This document shows, one piece after another, positions 50,700 through 59,801 of a DNA stretch of 64,000 bases. A model generated the notes under the pieces. It saw only the letters and a program-made list of their open reading frames with translations, ran no database searches and had not been told where the DNA came from. Made by a program: the position numbers and the translations under genes. Each line of letters opens with the position of its first letter. Within the stretch, counting starts at the first letter, position 1. The DNA is taken from contig NZ_LYPB01000091.1 in NCBI RefSeq assembly GCF_001653565.1, positions 196,637 to 260,636 on the forward strand. The letters run 5' to 3'. Source of the stretch: Paenibacillus oryzisoli. Its GTDB lineage: Bacteria; Bacillota; Bacilli; Paenibacillales; NBRC-103111.

Positions 50700-50988
50700 A
50701 TTCTATATCACAGTACAGCGTTGACGGAGCCAAGCATAACATGATGCTTTCAGAGAGCCGATGGCAGGTGAGAATCGGTAGCATACATTTTGCGGAGCAC
50801 TCCAGAGTTATTGCATTGAATTGAGTAGATGCAATCGGGTTAGGAACACGTTACAGTTCCAGGTCGCAAGACCAATTGAGGCTACCCATGCGAATGGGCA
50901 GCGAACTAGGGTGGTACCACGAAAGCAATCTCTCGTCCCTTTGGCTACAGGCTAACTGTCTGTATCCGAGGGCTGGGAGTTTTTTTAT
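50700..50988 (+). promoter_or_regulatory. T-box leader, probable serine specifier (AGC), upstream of serA
   Basis: The T-box core AGGGTGGTACCACG is at 50908-50921. Upstream, stem I shows AGAGAG and GGTGAGAATCGGT. The stem base GGAG (near 50726) pairs with CTCC. The triplet directly before the closing ACTCC is AGC, a serine codon. A terminator follows the T-box, with CTCTCGTCCCT partly pairing with AGGGCTGGGAG before seven T residues. Uncharged tRNA-Ser would turn serA on. The specifier reading is by eye. Confidence 0.85.
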
Positions 50989-51014
50989 GTTCAAATCTAA
51001 GGAGGAACCGAATT

Positions 51015-52595
51015 ATGTTCAAAGTTCTAGTATCCGATCCAATTAGTGACATGGGAATTCAAATGCTTTATGATGCAGCTGATGTTGAAGTGGTTAAACA
51101 ATCTGGTCTATCCGAAGACGAACTCATTGCCATTATCGGTGAGTACGATGCCCTCTTAGTTCGAAGCCAAACTAAAGTAACAGAGAGAATCATGAGCGCT
51201 GGCACGAAGTTAAAAGTAATCGGACGCGCTGGTGTAGGCGTTGACAATATCGATTTAGAAGGGGCTACGAAACGCGGCATTATCGTTATCAACGCACCTG
51301 ACGGTAACACTATAGCAACATGTGAACTTACATTCGCTATGATGATGGCAACGGCTCGGATGATTCCACAAGCATACAAGAAAACAGTTGGCGGCGAATG
51401 GGATCGTAAATTCATCGGCGTCGAGCTTCGCAACAAAACACTAGGTATTCTCGGCATGGGACGTATCGGTAGTGAAGTCGCAAAACGCGCGAAAGTATTC
51501 GGTATGGATGTTATCGGTTATGATCCATTCTTGACAGAAGAGCGCGCTGAGAAAATGGGCGTTAAACTGGGTACTGTTAACGAAATCGCTGCACAAGCTG
51601 ATTTCATTACGGTCCATACGCCACTTACTCCAGAAACGCGTCACTTGATTGCAAAACCACAATTTGAATTAATGAAACCAGGCATTCGCATTATCAACTG
51701 TGCACGCGGCGGTATTATTGATGAACTAGCATTAGTTGAAGCGATTGATCAAGGGATCGTTGCTGGAGCAGCTTTCGACGTATTCGAAGTCGAGCCACCT
51801 GCGAAGGATCACCCATTCTTAACGAATCCGAAAGTGATCGTAACGCCACATCTTGGCGCATCGACAATCGAAGCCCAAGAAAACGTAGCAATCGACGTTT
51901 CCGAGGAAGTTCTTCATATTCTTCGCAATGAACCATTTAAGAATGCTGTAAACATGCCTCCAGTTCCTGCAGATGTATTAAACAAACTACAACCATACTT
52001 CAGCCTTGGTGAAAAAATCGGTTCTGTCCTTGGACAAATCGCGCAAGGTGCTGTTTCAGAAATCGTAGTCAACTATGCAGGGGACTTAATGGATGTAGAT
52101 ACAAGCCCATTAACTCGCTACATCGTCAAAGGTATTTTCCAAAATCAATTGGAATCCATCAACATTATTAATGCCATGCATCTGGCTAAATCACGCGGTG
52201 TTAACATCGTCGTACAAACATCCAATGCATCAAATAGTTTCACAAACCTTGTAACTGTAACGGTTAAAACGAAGCAAGAGGAAAAAACACTTGCAGGAAC
52301 ATTACTTGCAGGCTTTGGAGCGCGCATCGTGCGCATCGATCAATACCCAGTTGACTTCGCAGCTGAAGGTAACCTGCTGCTAATTTCCCACAACGATAAA
52401 CCAGGTATTATCGGACGCGTTGGAACACTTCTTGGAAGCAATCAAGTGAATATTGCGACTATGCAAGTAGGTCGTAAAGTGATTGGCGGCTCCGCGATCA
52501 TGGTTCTAACAATTGATAAAACAGCTCCTGCTGAAGTATTGGCTGAGCTTACGAACCAAGATGAAATCGTAAATGTGCGTGCACTAACGCTATAA
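51015..52595 (+). CDS. serA: D-3-phosphoglycerate dehydrogenase SerA
   Basis: 526 aa; oxidises 3-phosphoglycerate to 3-phosphohydroxypyruvate, first step of serine synthesis. NAD-binding GILGMGRIGSEVAKRA near residues 143-158, the catalytic Arg in NCARGGIIDE, and the catalytic His in TPHLGAST. After the substrate/NAD domains come the intervening domain (about 320-450) and a C-terminal ACT domain (ISHNDKPGIIGRVGTLLGSN). Start after GGAGG. Regulated by the T-box upstream. Confidence 0.97.
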   Translation: MFKVLVSDPISDMGIQMLYDAADVEVVKQSGLSEDELIAIIGEYDALLVRSQTKVTERIMSAGTKLKVIGRAGVGVDNIDLEGATKRGIIVINAPDGNTIATCELTFAMMMATARMIPQAYKKTVGGEWDRKFIGVELRNKTLGILGMGRIGSEVAKRAKVFGMDVIGYDPFLTEERAEKMGVKLGTVNEIAAQADFITVHTPLTPETRHLIAKPQFELMKPGIRIINCARGGIIDELALVEAIDQGIVAGAAFDVFEVEPPAKDHPFLTNPKVIVTPHLGASTIEAQENVAIDVSEEVLHILRNEPFKNAVNMPPVPADVLNKLQPYFSLGEKIGSVLGQIAQGAVSEIVVNYAGDLMDVDTSPLTRYIVKGIFQNQLESINIINAMHLAKSRGVNIVVQTSNASNSFTNLVTVTVKTKQEEKTLAGTLLAGFGARIVRIDQYPVDFAAEGNLLLISHNDKPGIIGRVGTLLGSNQVNIATMQVGRKVIGGSAIMVLTIDKTAPAEVLAELTNQDEIVNVRALTL

Positions 52596-52648
52596 TAAGC
52601 ACAAATTGTTTCACGAACAACAAGATTATTTCTGAATATTCTACAAAT

Positions 52649-52688
52649 AAAGGCGAATGCCGAGTCATAACTCAGCATTCGCCTTTTT
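52649..52688 (+). terminator. Terminator after serA
   Basis: AAAGGCGAATGC...GAGT, loop, ACTC...GCATTCGCCTTTTTC. The stem is long and near perfect. It lies 30 nt before the convergent resE stop and may also serve it. Confidence 0.93.
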
Positions 52689-52718
52689 CTTTGTGTCGAA
52701 ATTCGCACAATTTTCTGT

Positions 52719-54605
52719 CTATTTATGTTCACATGGTAAGCAGATCGTAAATGTGCTGCCCTGTCCCCATGTACTTTGTACAGTTACCGTACCATGATGA
52801 GAATCAATGATATTCTTCACTATCGCTAGGCCAAGTCCGGTTCCTCCAGATGATCCACGCGTCCGCGCTTTGTCCGCCTTGTAGAAGCGCTCAAAGATGA
52901 ATGGCAAGTCCTCGCCAGGAATCCCCTGCCCCTCATCGGCGACCTCGATGCGAATCGCGGGCCGATCCTTGGAGAGGCACGCCTCCGCTTTCAAACCGAT
53001 ACGCGCCCCAGCAGGCGTATGGCGGAAAGCATTGTCGAGCAGGTTCGTCAGAACCTGCTCCAAGCGATCCTCATCCGCGCGCTGCAGGATGAGCGGCTCT
53101 TCCGGCAGCGTCACGCTTAGCGCGATGCCGCGCTCTTTGGCCAGCACCGCGAACTTGCGGTGCATGCGTCTCACCAGGGAGTCGATTTCGACCTCCCTGA
53201 AGGAAAGCTCGAGATGGCCGGCTTCCATCCGCGCCAGATCGAGCAGGTCACGGACGAGGCGCCCCATGCGGAGCGACTCGTCGTGAATGACCTGCACCAG
53301 CTCCACGTGTTCCTCTGGCGTGGAGGGGATATCATCGAGCAGGGCTTCACTGTAGCCCTGCAGCATGGAAATCGGCGTACGCAGCTCATGCGAGACGTTC
53401 GCCACGAAGTCCTTGCGCAGCTTATCCAGTCGTTCCTCCTCCGTCACATCACGGAGAACGGCCACAGCGCCGCGCACTTGATCCCTTGAGTAGAGTGGCG
53501 TCATCGCGACGGACCACACGCCATTTTGCACATGAAGCTTTGTAGCGGCCTCTGCTGACTCATCAACAACCGCTTCAAAGAGAGGAATCAGCGGTACCGG
53601 TATTGGCATCGAGTTGGGATTACTGAAGCTCATAAGTCCCCAATCGCCCAAAGCCGTATCCGGTTTCGGGAACCGTCTTGGTTCCCCCTCATCATCCGAC
53701 CATTCAATTGTGCTCCACTCTTCAACAATTCTCTCGCCCTGTGGGTTGCTTAGCATCACAGAGCCATTCACATCCAGGGTAATCACAGCATCGGTCATAC
53801 TGCGCAGTATGCTCGATAAATGCTCTTTCTCCTGACTTAGGGCATGAATACTTTCCTGCACCTTCTCGCCCATGTGATTAAACGTTTTGGCAAGCTCACC
53901 AATTTCATCTTTGGAAAGAATAGGAACACGCGTGCCATATTCCCCATGTGTGATAAAATCAGCTGCTTTCTTCAATTGCTGGAGTGGTCTCGTAATTTGA
54001 GAGAACAAGAAGAAAGCGAAAAAGGTTGTCATGAGAAAACCAACAATGGACACATAAACAAACAACCTTAACATGTACGATTGTGTGGCTTCTAACGACT
54101 GCAAGGATTGATAAAGTAACGTCGCCCCTACAATGGCCCCCTCTAAATTAAAGAGTGGAACTGCCACCACTAGGTATTCCGCTCCTGTCTCAAAGCGACC
54201 ATTGCGTGAGTTGTTTACTTGCTTATCAATTGATTGTCCAGCGAATACCGGCTTCAATTCTTCTTCCGTGTAGAAATCAGTCACATGAAATTCTGTTAAT
54301 TGACTCCCATTGGTTCGCGGGATAGCCATTTCCTTCATATCCGTAGAAATCACAAGCATTCGTGAATCTTGAAGACTCAACAACTCATTACTTAATTGAT
54401 AGAATTGTTCGTTGTACATGTGCGTCGTTGCTTCTTCCGAAAACTTGAGTGCCATTTCTTTCATATTCTCACGTTGATCCGTTGCTTGCGAGAAATAATT
54501 CCCCATATATTTGACAAGGAAAAAGCCCAGTATGAGCAAGACAACCCCAACTAGGCCTATAATGGTTAACCATAGCTTACCTACGACACTTCTGAAAATA
54601 AACAC
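52719..54605 (-). CDS. resE: Sensor histidine kinase ResE
   Basis: 628 aa; GTG start directly after the resD stop with AGAGGTG inside resD. Two membrane helices (about residues 10-32 and 180-203) flank an extracytoplasmic sensor. HAMP follows, then a PAS domain (about 265-375) and HisKA with the phosphorylated His at about residue 406 (VSHELRTPISM). The ATPase domain has NLLDNAFRHTPAG, EVADEGQGIP and GGTGLGLAIVKNI. ResE/ResD controls respiratory and cytochrome genes. A central part of the gene is strongly GC-rich compared with its ends; see findings. Confidence 0.93.
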   Translation of the reverse strand: MFIFRSVVGKLWLTIIGLVGVVLLILGFFLVKYMGNYFSQATDQRENMKEMALKFSEEATTHMYNEQFYQLSNELLSLQDSRMLVISTDMKEMAIPRTNGSQLTEFHVTDFYTEEELKPVFAGQSIDKQVNNSRNGRFETGAEYLVVAVPLFNLEGAIVGATLLYQSLQSLEATQSYMLRLFVYVSIVGFLMTTFFAFFLFSQITRPLQQLKKAADFITHGEYGTRVPILSKDEIGELAKTFNHMGEKVQESIHALSQEKEHLSSILRSMTDAVITLDVNGSVMLSNPQGERIVEEWSTIEWSDDEGEPRRFPKPDTALGDWGLMSFSNPNSMPIPVPLIPLFEAVVDESAEAATKLHVQNGVWSVAMTPLYSRDQVRGAVAVLRDVTEEERLDKLRKDFVANVSHELRTPISMLQGYSEALLDDIPSTPEEHVELVQVIHDESLRMGRLVRDLLDLARMEAGHLELSFREVEIDSLVRRMHRKFAVLAKERGIALSVTLPEEPLILQRADEDRLEQVLTNLLDNAFRHTPAGARIGLKAEACLSKDRPAIRIEVADEGQGIPGEDLPFIFERFYKADKARTRGSSGGTGLGLAIVKNIIDSHHGTVTVQSTWGQGSTFTICLPCEHK

Positions 54606-55319
54606 TTATTTAGGCACCTCTAGCTTGTAGCCTACACCCCATACTGTTGTAATCATCGCTGCAGCATCCGGGGATACTTTGTTTAATTTCTCACGAAGAC
54701 GCTTGACGTGCGTATCAACGGTCCGTAAATCACCGAAGAACTCATAGTTCCAAACATCCTTCAGAAGCTCTTCACGCGAGAAAACTTTATCAGGTGAAAC
54801 AGCCAGATAATGAAGCAATTCATATTCCTTCGGTGTCAGGGCAACTTCCTGGCCGCCAGCTGTCACACGATGTGCATCATGCTCGATAATCAAGTTCGGG
54901 AATACAATATTGTTGCTGGAACTTGCATCTTTGGACAGATATGCAGTCGCTGAGGAACGGCGAAGGATCGCTTTCACGCGATAAATCACTTCGCGAGGTG
55001 AGAACGGTTTGACTACGTAGTCATCCGCACCCACTTCGAAACCACTTACACGATTCGTCTCTTCGCCTTTTGCAGTCAACATAATGACTGGTGTGGATTT
55101 CACTTGACGTAGGCGTGCACACACTTCAATACCATCGATGCCTGGCAGCATCACATCAAGCAAGATAAGATCGAAATCGGATTCAGTCGCCATCCGCAAA
55201 GCGGATTCACCATCTTCCGCTTCTTCAATGAGGTAGCCTTCCTTCTCTAAATACATGCGAAGCAATCGGCGAATACGCTCTTCATCATCAACTACAAGTA
55301 TACTTGGTTTCAATTCCAT
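54606..55319 (-). CDS. resD: Response regulator ResD
   Basis: 237-aa OmpR/PhoB-type regulator. Receiver domain 1-125 with acidic pair D11/D12, phospho-acceptor D55 (LLDVMLPG), Thr in MLTAKGEE and Lys in YVVKPFSP. The winged-helix DNA-binding domain covers about 140-237 (VALTPKEYELLHYL, RTVDTHVKRLREKL). Encoded just before resE and 37 nt after resC, in the resABCDE order known from B. subtilis. Confidence 0.95.
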   Translation of the reverse strand: MELKPSILVVDDEERIRRLLRMYLEKEGYLIEEAEDGESALRMATESDFDLILLDVMLPGIDGIEVCARLRQVKSTPVIMLTAKGEETNRVSGFEVGADDYVVKPFSPREVIYRVKAILRRSSATAYLSKDASSSNNIVFPNLIIEHDAHRVTAGGQEVALTPKEYELLHYLAVSPDKVFSREELLKDVWNYEFFGDLRTVDTHVKRLREKLNKVSPDAAAMITTVWGVGYKLEVPK

Positions 55320-55356
55320 TTAGCGTCACATCCTCTATTCATGTACGTACTTGGAT

Positions 55357-56616
55357 TTAAACACCTGCATAGGAATGCAGTCCTGCTATGACTAAGTTTA
55401 CTCCTACTAATGTAAACATAACGACAATAAATCCAATCACAGTTAACCACGCGGATTTCTTACCTTGCCAACCTTTTGAAAGTCGAAGATGAAGGAATAC
55501 AGCATAGAATAACCATGTAATCAAAGCCCATACTTCCTTGGGATCCCATCCCCAGAAACGACCCCACGCTTCCTGAGCCCAAATCATCGCGAAGATGAGT
55601 GCCCCCAGTGTAAAGATTGGATATCCAATCGCAATCGCGCGATAACTGATTTCATCCAGATCTTCTGCGTCCATACCTTTTACAATCGGGCCAATCGCCG
55701 CTCCTAACGGTTTGCGTGCCACGAGACGCGCTAGTCCATACAGGATTAAACCGCCAAGAATTGACCAGAGAACCGTGTTTAACTTACGCCCTGCACTAGC
55801 CCCTTCCATCCATGATGGTGCGGTAAACAAGGGTTCAGACATCCCCAGGAAGGATTTCATCTCTACTACTTCTGTCGCATACGGCTTCACAATTGGAGGC
55901 AACACATATGTCTCAGTTGTATGATTCGTCTCCTGTACACCTTGTGCATTCGTTACAATCACGTCTTTGGAGAATACAGCTTTATAACCTGAGCCATTAA
56001 ATGTGAAAATCGAGGCAATAAATGCAACGAGCATAAGAATGAAGAAAAGAGTAAGTTCAACCCCTCTTTGCTCCTTCTTGTCAGTCTTCGAAGTACCTGT
56101 ATAGTCAACAGCACGAAGCAAATACATTAATCCACCCGCAAAACCGACGGCAAAGAAAGCTTCACCCGTAGCCGCTGTAGTCACGTGAATTTTCAACCAG
56201 TAACTCTGCAAGGCAGGAATCAATGGCTGTACCTCACTCGGGAAAACAGAAGCATAGGCAATAATGATAAACCCAATCGGTAGTGCGAAGACACCAAGTA
56301 CAGGTGTCCTATAAATGAGGTATACGATCAAGAAAGCACATATGATCATCATCCCTAAGAATGTCATAAATTCATACATGTTGGAGGTAGGGATATGATC
56401 CCCCTCAGCCCATCGTGTGAAGAAGAATGTCACATGACAAGCGAACCCGACAACCGAAGTTATAAATGCAACGAACCCCCATTGCCTCGTGTGGTCTTCC
56501 GGCTTCCGGTTGCTCCACCTTTTACCTGTAATTGAAACAACAAACAGGAAGAATGCGAGCAAATATACAAAAAATGCGATAAGTAGAAAGGTACTGCTAA
56601 CAGAGTTTACATTCAC
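55357..56616 (-). CDS. resC: Cytochrome c biogenesis protein ResC (CcsA/CcsB type)
   Basis: 419-aa polytopic protein of the system II heme delivery complex. The tryptophan-rich heme-handling motif WGRFWGWDPKEVWALI lies near residues 350-365, with about eight helices around it and periplasmic-side histidines (e.g. HLRLSKGW). GTG start overlaps the resB stop (GTGA). Works with ResB and with ResA to attach heme to apocytochromes such as QcrC. Confidence 0.94.
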   Translation of the reverse strand: MNVNSVSSTFLLIAFFVYLLAFFLFVVSITGKRWSNRKPEDHTRQWGFVAFITSVVGFACHVTFFFTRWAEGDHIPTSNMYEFMTFLGMMIICAFLIVYLIYRTPVLGVFALPIGFIIIAYASVFPSEVQPLIPALQSYWLKIHVTTAATGEAFFAVGFAGGLMYLLRAVDYTGTSKTDKKEQRGVELTLFFILMLVAFIASIFTFNGSGYKAVFSKDVIVTNAQGVQETNHTTETYVLPPIVKPYATEVVEMKSFLGMSEPLFTAPSWMEGASAGRKLNTVLWSILGGLILYGLARLVARKPLGAAIGPIVKGMDAEDLDEISYRAIAIGYPIFTLGALIFAMIWAQEAWGRFWGWDPKEVWALITWLFYAVFLHLRLSKGWQGKKSAWLTVIGFIVVMFTLVGVNLVIAGLHSYAGV

Positions 56617-58274
56617 CCCTGATTTCCTCCATTTGCTAATGTTTTCGGTAAAACGTCCAAATCATTCTTATTGAGTGCTGAGGCCACTTCATTACGAAGT
56701 CCAAACCAGTTCTTGTTCGTATGACCGCCGAGTGTCAGCTTGCCCCCATCTATCCGAATCCAAATCCGACGATGCTGCCAATAGAAGCCCATAATAACAC
56801 CGATCATAAAGATAGCGGAACCAACCCATATATAAGGCATGGCTTTATCAACTCGAATGTTCAAATAGGTTGTATAATTGGCAAATTGAACACCTTCCAT
56901 AGAGCCAACAGCAAGCTTCAACTTCTGGCTAATTGCACCGTTAATCGTATCTTGCGAGAACGTTTCTTTATCAATTTGTCTCGGGAAATACAGATATGGT
57001 TCCCCTTTTTCTGCTAACCCTGGTCCTGTTATGCTAAAAATAAAGGCTGGCGCTTTCGGCTCATTCGATTTTGAAATCGGTTGCCCCTTCTCAATACCAA
57101 ACTCAGGGAAGAAACCTTTCAACGTTAGCGTGTATGCCCCCACTTGATAAGCTTCTTTCGGATTATTCATCGGCAGATCAAAGCTGCCATATGTCTCACC
57201 CGTAGTTGGATTGCTAAGCGTAGGCTTCACGGAAATCAATAATGGTGTTGCTTTGTAATCAAACTGATACGCTTGCAGGCCTTTGTAATCCAGTGGATGA
57301 TTCACAATGATATTGTCCCTATGAACTTCCTCCAGCACGGGCGCTTCTGCCCCACCATCGCAATTCGCAGTACAATGATACAAGACAGCTTGCGTTTCAT
57401 ACGTCTTTGGAACGATCTGCCCTTTGGATTTGATGCTTTCAGGTAGATCTTGCTCATCGTACAGCGTGAGTGTAAATTTCTCGTTTTTGATGTAATACGA
57501 AGTATGCGGGATCGGCTTCGTTTCACCTTCAAGGATGCCCATATATTGATCCATATGCCAGCCAGGTATTCCACGCATTAACACACCGATTAGGAAAATA
57601 ATGAGTCCAATATGATTGATATAAGGACCCCAGCGGCTAAAGCGATATTTCTCAGCAAGAAGGGCGGAGCCATCGGTATGTACGCGGTAATTCTTTTTGC
57701 GGAGGAGTGTACCCAGCTTGTTCGTCCAAGCAATTTCATCTGTCCCCGCAGGAAGATCAGTAACAAGTGTTACATTTTGCCTAGTCAAGAAATTAATATG
57801 TTTACGGATTTGCTGCTTAGACAGCGCCCTATAAAGGGGCAGAACACGATCCAGACTGCAAATCACAAGCGAAGTTCCAATCATGAATAGCAATGTGATG
57901 AACCACCATGAACTGAACGTATGGGAAAATCCAAGAGCATGATAAATATTCCCTAATGTTCCGTAGTTTTCGCTGTAATATTGGGATGGATCCATATCCA
58001 AGAAGGTATTCTCTTGCGGGAATATCGTACCTACAGCCGAAGCTAACGTGGTGATGAGTATGATCCATACGGCTATTTTGACTGAGGAGAAGAAATTCCA
58101 GACTTTATCGAGCAGTGAAGGATTTGATTTCTGAGACCGTCTGGCCATACCGTCATAGCGCATTTCCAGTATGTCTCTGCCATCGATATCGATCAGCGGG
58201 TTACCACAGGATTCACACAGAGTGGTGCCAGTGGGGTTCTGATGTCCGCAATCGCACTTGGTATTGTAGAACAT
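56613..58274 (-). CDS. resB: Cytochrome c biogenesis protein ResB
   Basis: 553 aa; start after AGGAGG. Helices near residues 62-82, 122-142 and 205-225 and at the C-terminus (about 470-490) with a large exterior domain between, as in ResB/Ccs1. N-terminal to the first helix is a zinc-ribbon of two CxC/CxxC pairs (CDCG near residue 7 and CESC near 20), a feature I do not associate with the B. subtilis protein. It overlaps resC by 4 nt and lies 42 nt after resA. Confidence 0.94.
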   Translation of the reverse strand: MFYNTKCDCGHQNPTGTTLCESCGNPLIDIDGRDILEMRYDGMARRSQKSNPSLLDKVWNFFSSVKIAVWIILITTLASAVGTIFPQENTFLDMDPSQYYSENYGTLGNIYHALGFSHTFSSWWFITLLFMIGTSLVICSLDRVLPLYRALSKQQIRKHINFLTRQNVTLVTDLPAGTDEIAWTNKLGTLLRKKNYRVHTDGSALLAEKYRFSRWGPYINHIGLIIFLIGVLMRGIPGWHMDQYMGILEGETKPIPHTSYYIKNEKFTLTLYDEQDLPESIKSKGQIVPKTYETQAVLYHCTANCDGGAEAPVLEEVHRDNIIVNHPLDYKGLQAYQFDYKATPLLISVKPTLSNPTTGETYGSFDLPMNNPKEAYQVGAYTLTLKGFFPEFGIEKGQPISKSNEPKAPAFIFSITGPGLAEKGEPYLYFPRQIDKETFSQDTINGAISQKLKLAVGSMEGVQFANYTTYLNIRVDKAMPYIWVGSAIFMIGVIMGFYWQHRRIWIRIDGGKLTLGGHTNKNWFGLRNEVASALNKNDLDVLPKTLANGGNQG

Positions 58275-58316
58275 GATGACCTCCTAAAAACGTTGAACAT
58301 GCATACGACTTGCTAT

Positions 58317-58850
58317 TTAAGACTTCGTTACCAAACTTGAAATCGTCTCATTAATGAAATTCTCATCCATTTGGCCAATTTTTTTCACAGCTATTTTGCC
58401 ATCTGTGCCAATGAAGAAAGTTGTTGGATAGTCCATAACACCATATAATTTGCGAACAACTTCATTAGCGTCCAGCAGAACTGGCATATTTAATTTGTAT
58501 TGCTCCATGAATCCTTGAACCGTTACTTTATTCTTGTCCACATTCACTTCTAAGAAAACAACACCTTGACTCTTCCACTTATCGTATTGCTTCTGGAGAT
58601 CAGGCATTTCTTCTTTGCAAGGCGGACAGAATGTGCCCCAGAAATTCATTAGCACCACTTTCCCTTTATAATCAGAAAGCTCGTGCGTTTGACCATCTAA
58701 TCCAACCAAAGAGAAGTTCGTCGCTTTCTCCCCTTGTTGCGGATACTTCTTACTTGCTGAAGCGGACAAATTTGTAATAATCGTAAACACACCAATAATG
58801 AGCACGATTGCAAAAATCCCAATCTGTACCCACTTCTTATTACGACCCAC
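58317..58850 (-). CDS. resA: Thiol-disulfide oxidoreductase ResA
   Basis: 177 aa from the GTG at 58848-58850, six nt after AAGGTG; a GTG three codons earlier overlaps that site and is less likely. N-terminal membrane anchor (about residues 9-29), then a thioredoxin fold with active site CPPC (FWGTFCPPCKEEMP). It reduces the disulfide of apocytochrome c so heme can be attached. The glutamate typical of ResA (in LLDANEV) is kept. Confidence 0.93.
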   Translation of the reverse strand: MGRNKKWVQIGIFAIVLIIGVFTIITNLSASASKKYPQQGEKATNFSLVGLDGQTHELSDYKGKVVLMNFWGTFCPPCKEEMPDLQKQYDKWKSQGVVFLEVNVDKNKVTVQGFMEQYKLNMPVLLDANEVVRKLYGVMDYPTTFFIGTDGKIAVKKIGQMDENFINETISSLVTKS

Positions 58851-58915
58851 TTTAATCACCTTCGCTTTGTCGTCAATGTTAGTTTTGGCATATCGAATTA
58901 TACCCTTATTATAAC

Positions 58916-58944
58916 GAAAAGAAGGCCAATTCTTATTGGCCTTT
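58916..58944 (-). terminator. Terminator overlapping the end of rluB
   Basis: Minus-strand AAGGCCAAT, 4-nt loop, ATTGGCCTT, then CTTTTCG. The 5' arm encodes the last rluB residues (Lys-Gly-Gln) and the stop codon lies at the arm-loop junction. Confidence 0.78.
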
Positions 58945-59679
58945 TTGAACGTTATGTGTCCTTAGCGCTTCGTTCCTAAGCTCTTCAACTTCTTTAGGCG
59001 TCAAGTGGCGATACTTCGCTCTTGCCAAGCCCGTTAAGAAGATGGGACCGAATTTAATCCGCTTTAATTTGATAACTGGAAACGAAATCGCCTCAAACAT
59101 CCGTCTGACTTGGCGGTTTCTTCCTTCATAAATCGTGATCTGAATGACAGACTCATTCTTCTCCATATTCACATCCGCGTACTCAACTTCGGCAGGTGCG
59201 GTCATGCCGTCTTCTAACTGTATGCCCATTTTGAGCTTATCTAATAACGTGCCGTGCGGCACTCCCTTGACAGTCGCTTGGTAGGTCTTCGGTACATGAT
59301 GCTTCGGATGTGTCAGCAAATGCGCAAACTCACCGTCATTCGTTAGAATGAGCAAGCCTTCCGTATCATAATCCAATCGACCGACAGGATAGACACGTTC
59401 TCTAATCCCCGGTAAGAAATCCGTTACGACCTTACGTCCCTCCGGATCCGTCGCACTCGTAATAACTCCTTTGGGTTTATTCAAAATGACATAGATCTTC
59501 TTCTGCTGACCTATCGCACGTCCATCTACCCGAATTTCATCTTCGTCCGTATTTACTTTCACACCCAGCGTCGTGACGACTTCACCGTTCACTTGCACGC
59601 GTCCCGCTGTAATGATTTCTTCACATTTCCGGCGGGATGCGATCCCAGCTTCGGCTAATACCTTTTGCAGTCTTTCCAT
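58933..59679 (-). CDS. rluB: 23S rRNA pseudouridine synthase RluB
   Basis: 248 aa with an N-terminal S4 RNA-binding domain (MERLQKVLAEAGIASRRKCE) and the RsuA/RluB catalytic domain: VGRLDYDTEGLLILTNDG holds the catalytic Asp near residue 103. Further motifs are NKPKGVITSATDP and EGRNRQVRRMFEAI. It modifies a uridine in domain V of 23S rRNA. It lies between spmB and resA as in Bacillus (ypuL). Confidence 0.95.
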   Translation of the reverse strand: MERLQKVLAEAGIASRRKCEEIITAGRVQVNGEVVTTLGVKVNTDEDEIRVDGRAIGQQKKIYVILNKPKGVITSATDPEGRKVVTDFLPGIRERVYPVGRLDYDTEGLLILTNDGEFAHLLTHPKHHVPKTYQATVKGVPHGTLLDKLKMGIQLEDGMTAPAEVEYADVNMEKNESVIQITIYEGRNRQVRRMFEAISFPVIKLKRIKFGPIFLTGLARAKYRHLTPKEVEELRNEALRTHNVQKGQ

Positions 59680-59801
59680 TATCCGCTTTCACCTCAAGCT
59701 AATGATAACGGACTTAACCACAAATCTCAAGCGGCAACCCACATTAACTGACAGATAGTGACAGAATGATGGCTATACGGACTACTTTGTCTGACTGCTT
59801 T

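Noticed and set aside
52897..53489. Overlapping plus-strand frames opposite resE
   Set aside because: Same cause as in aroB: few stop codons in GC-rich DNA. The resE kinase motifs run through the region on the other strand.
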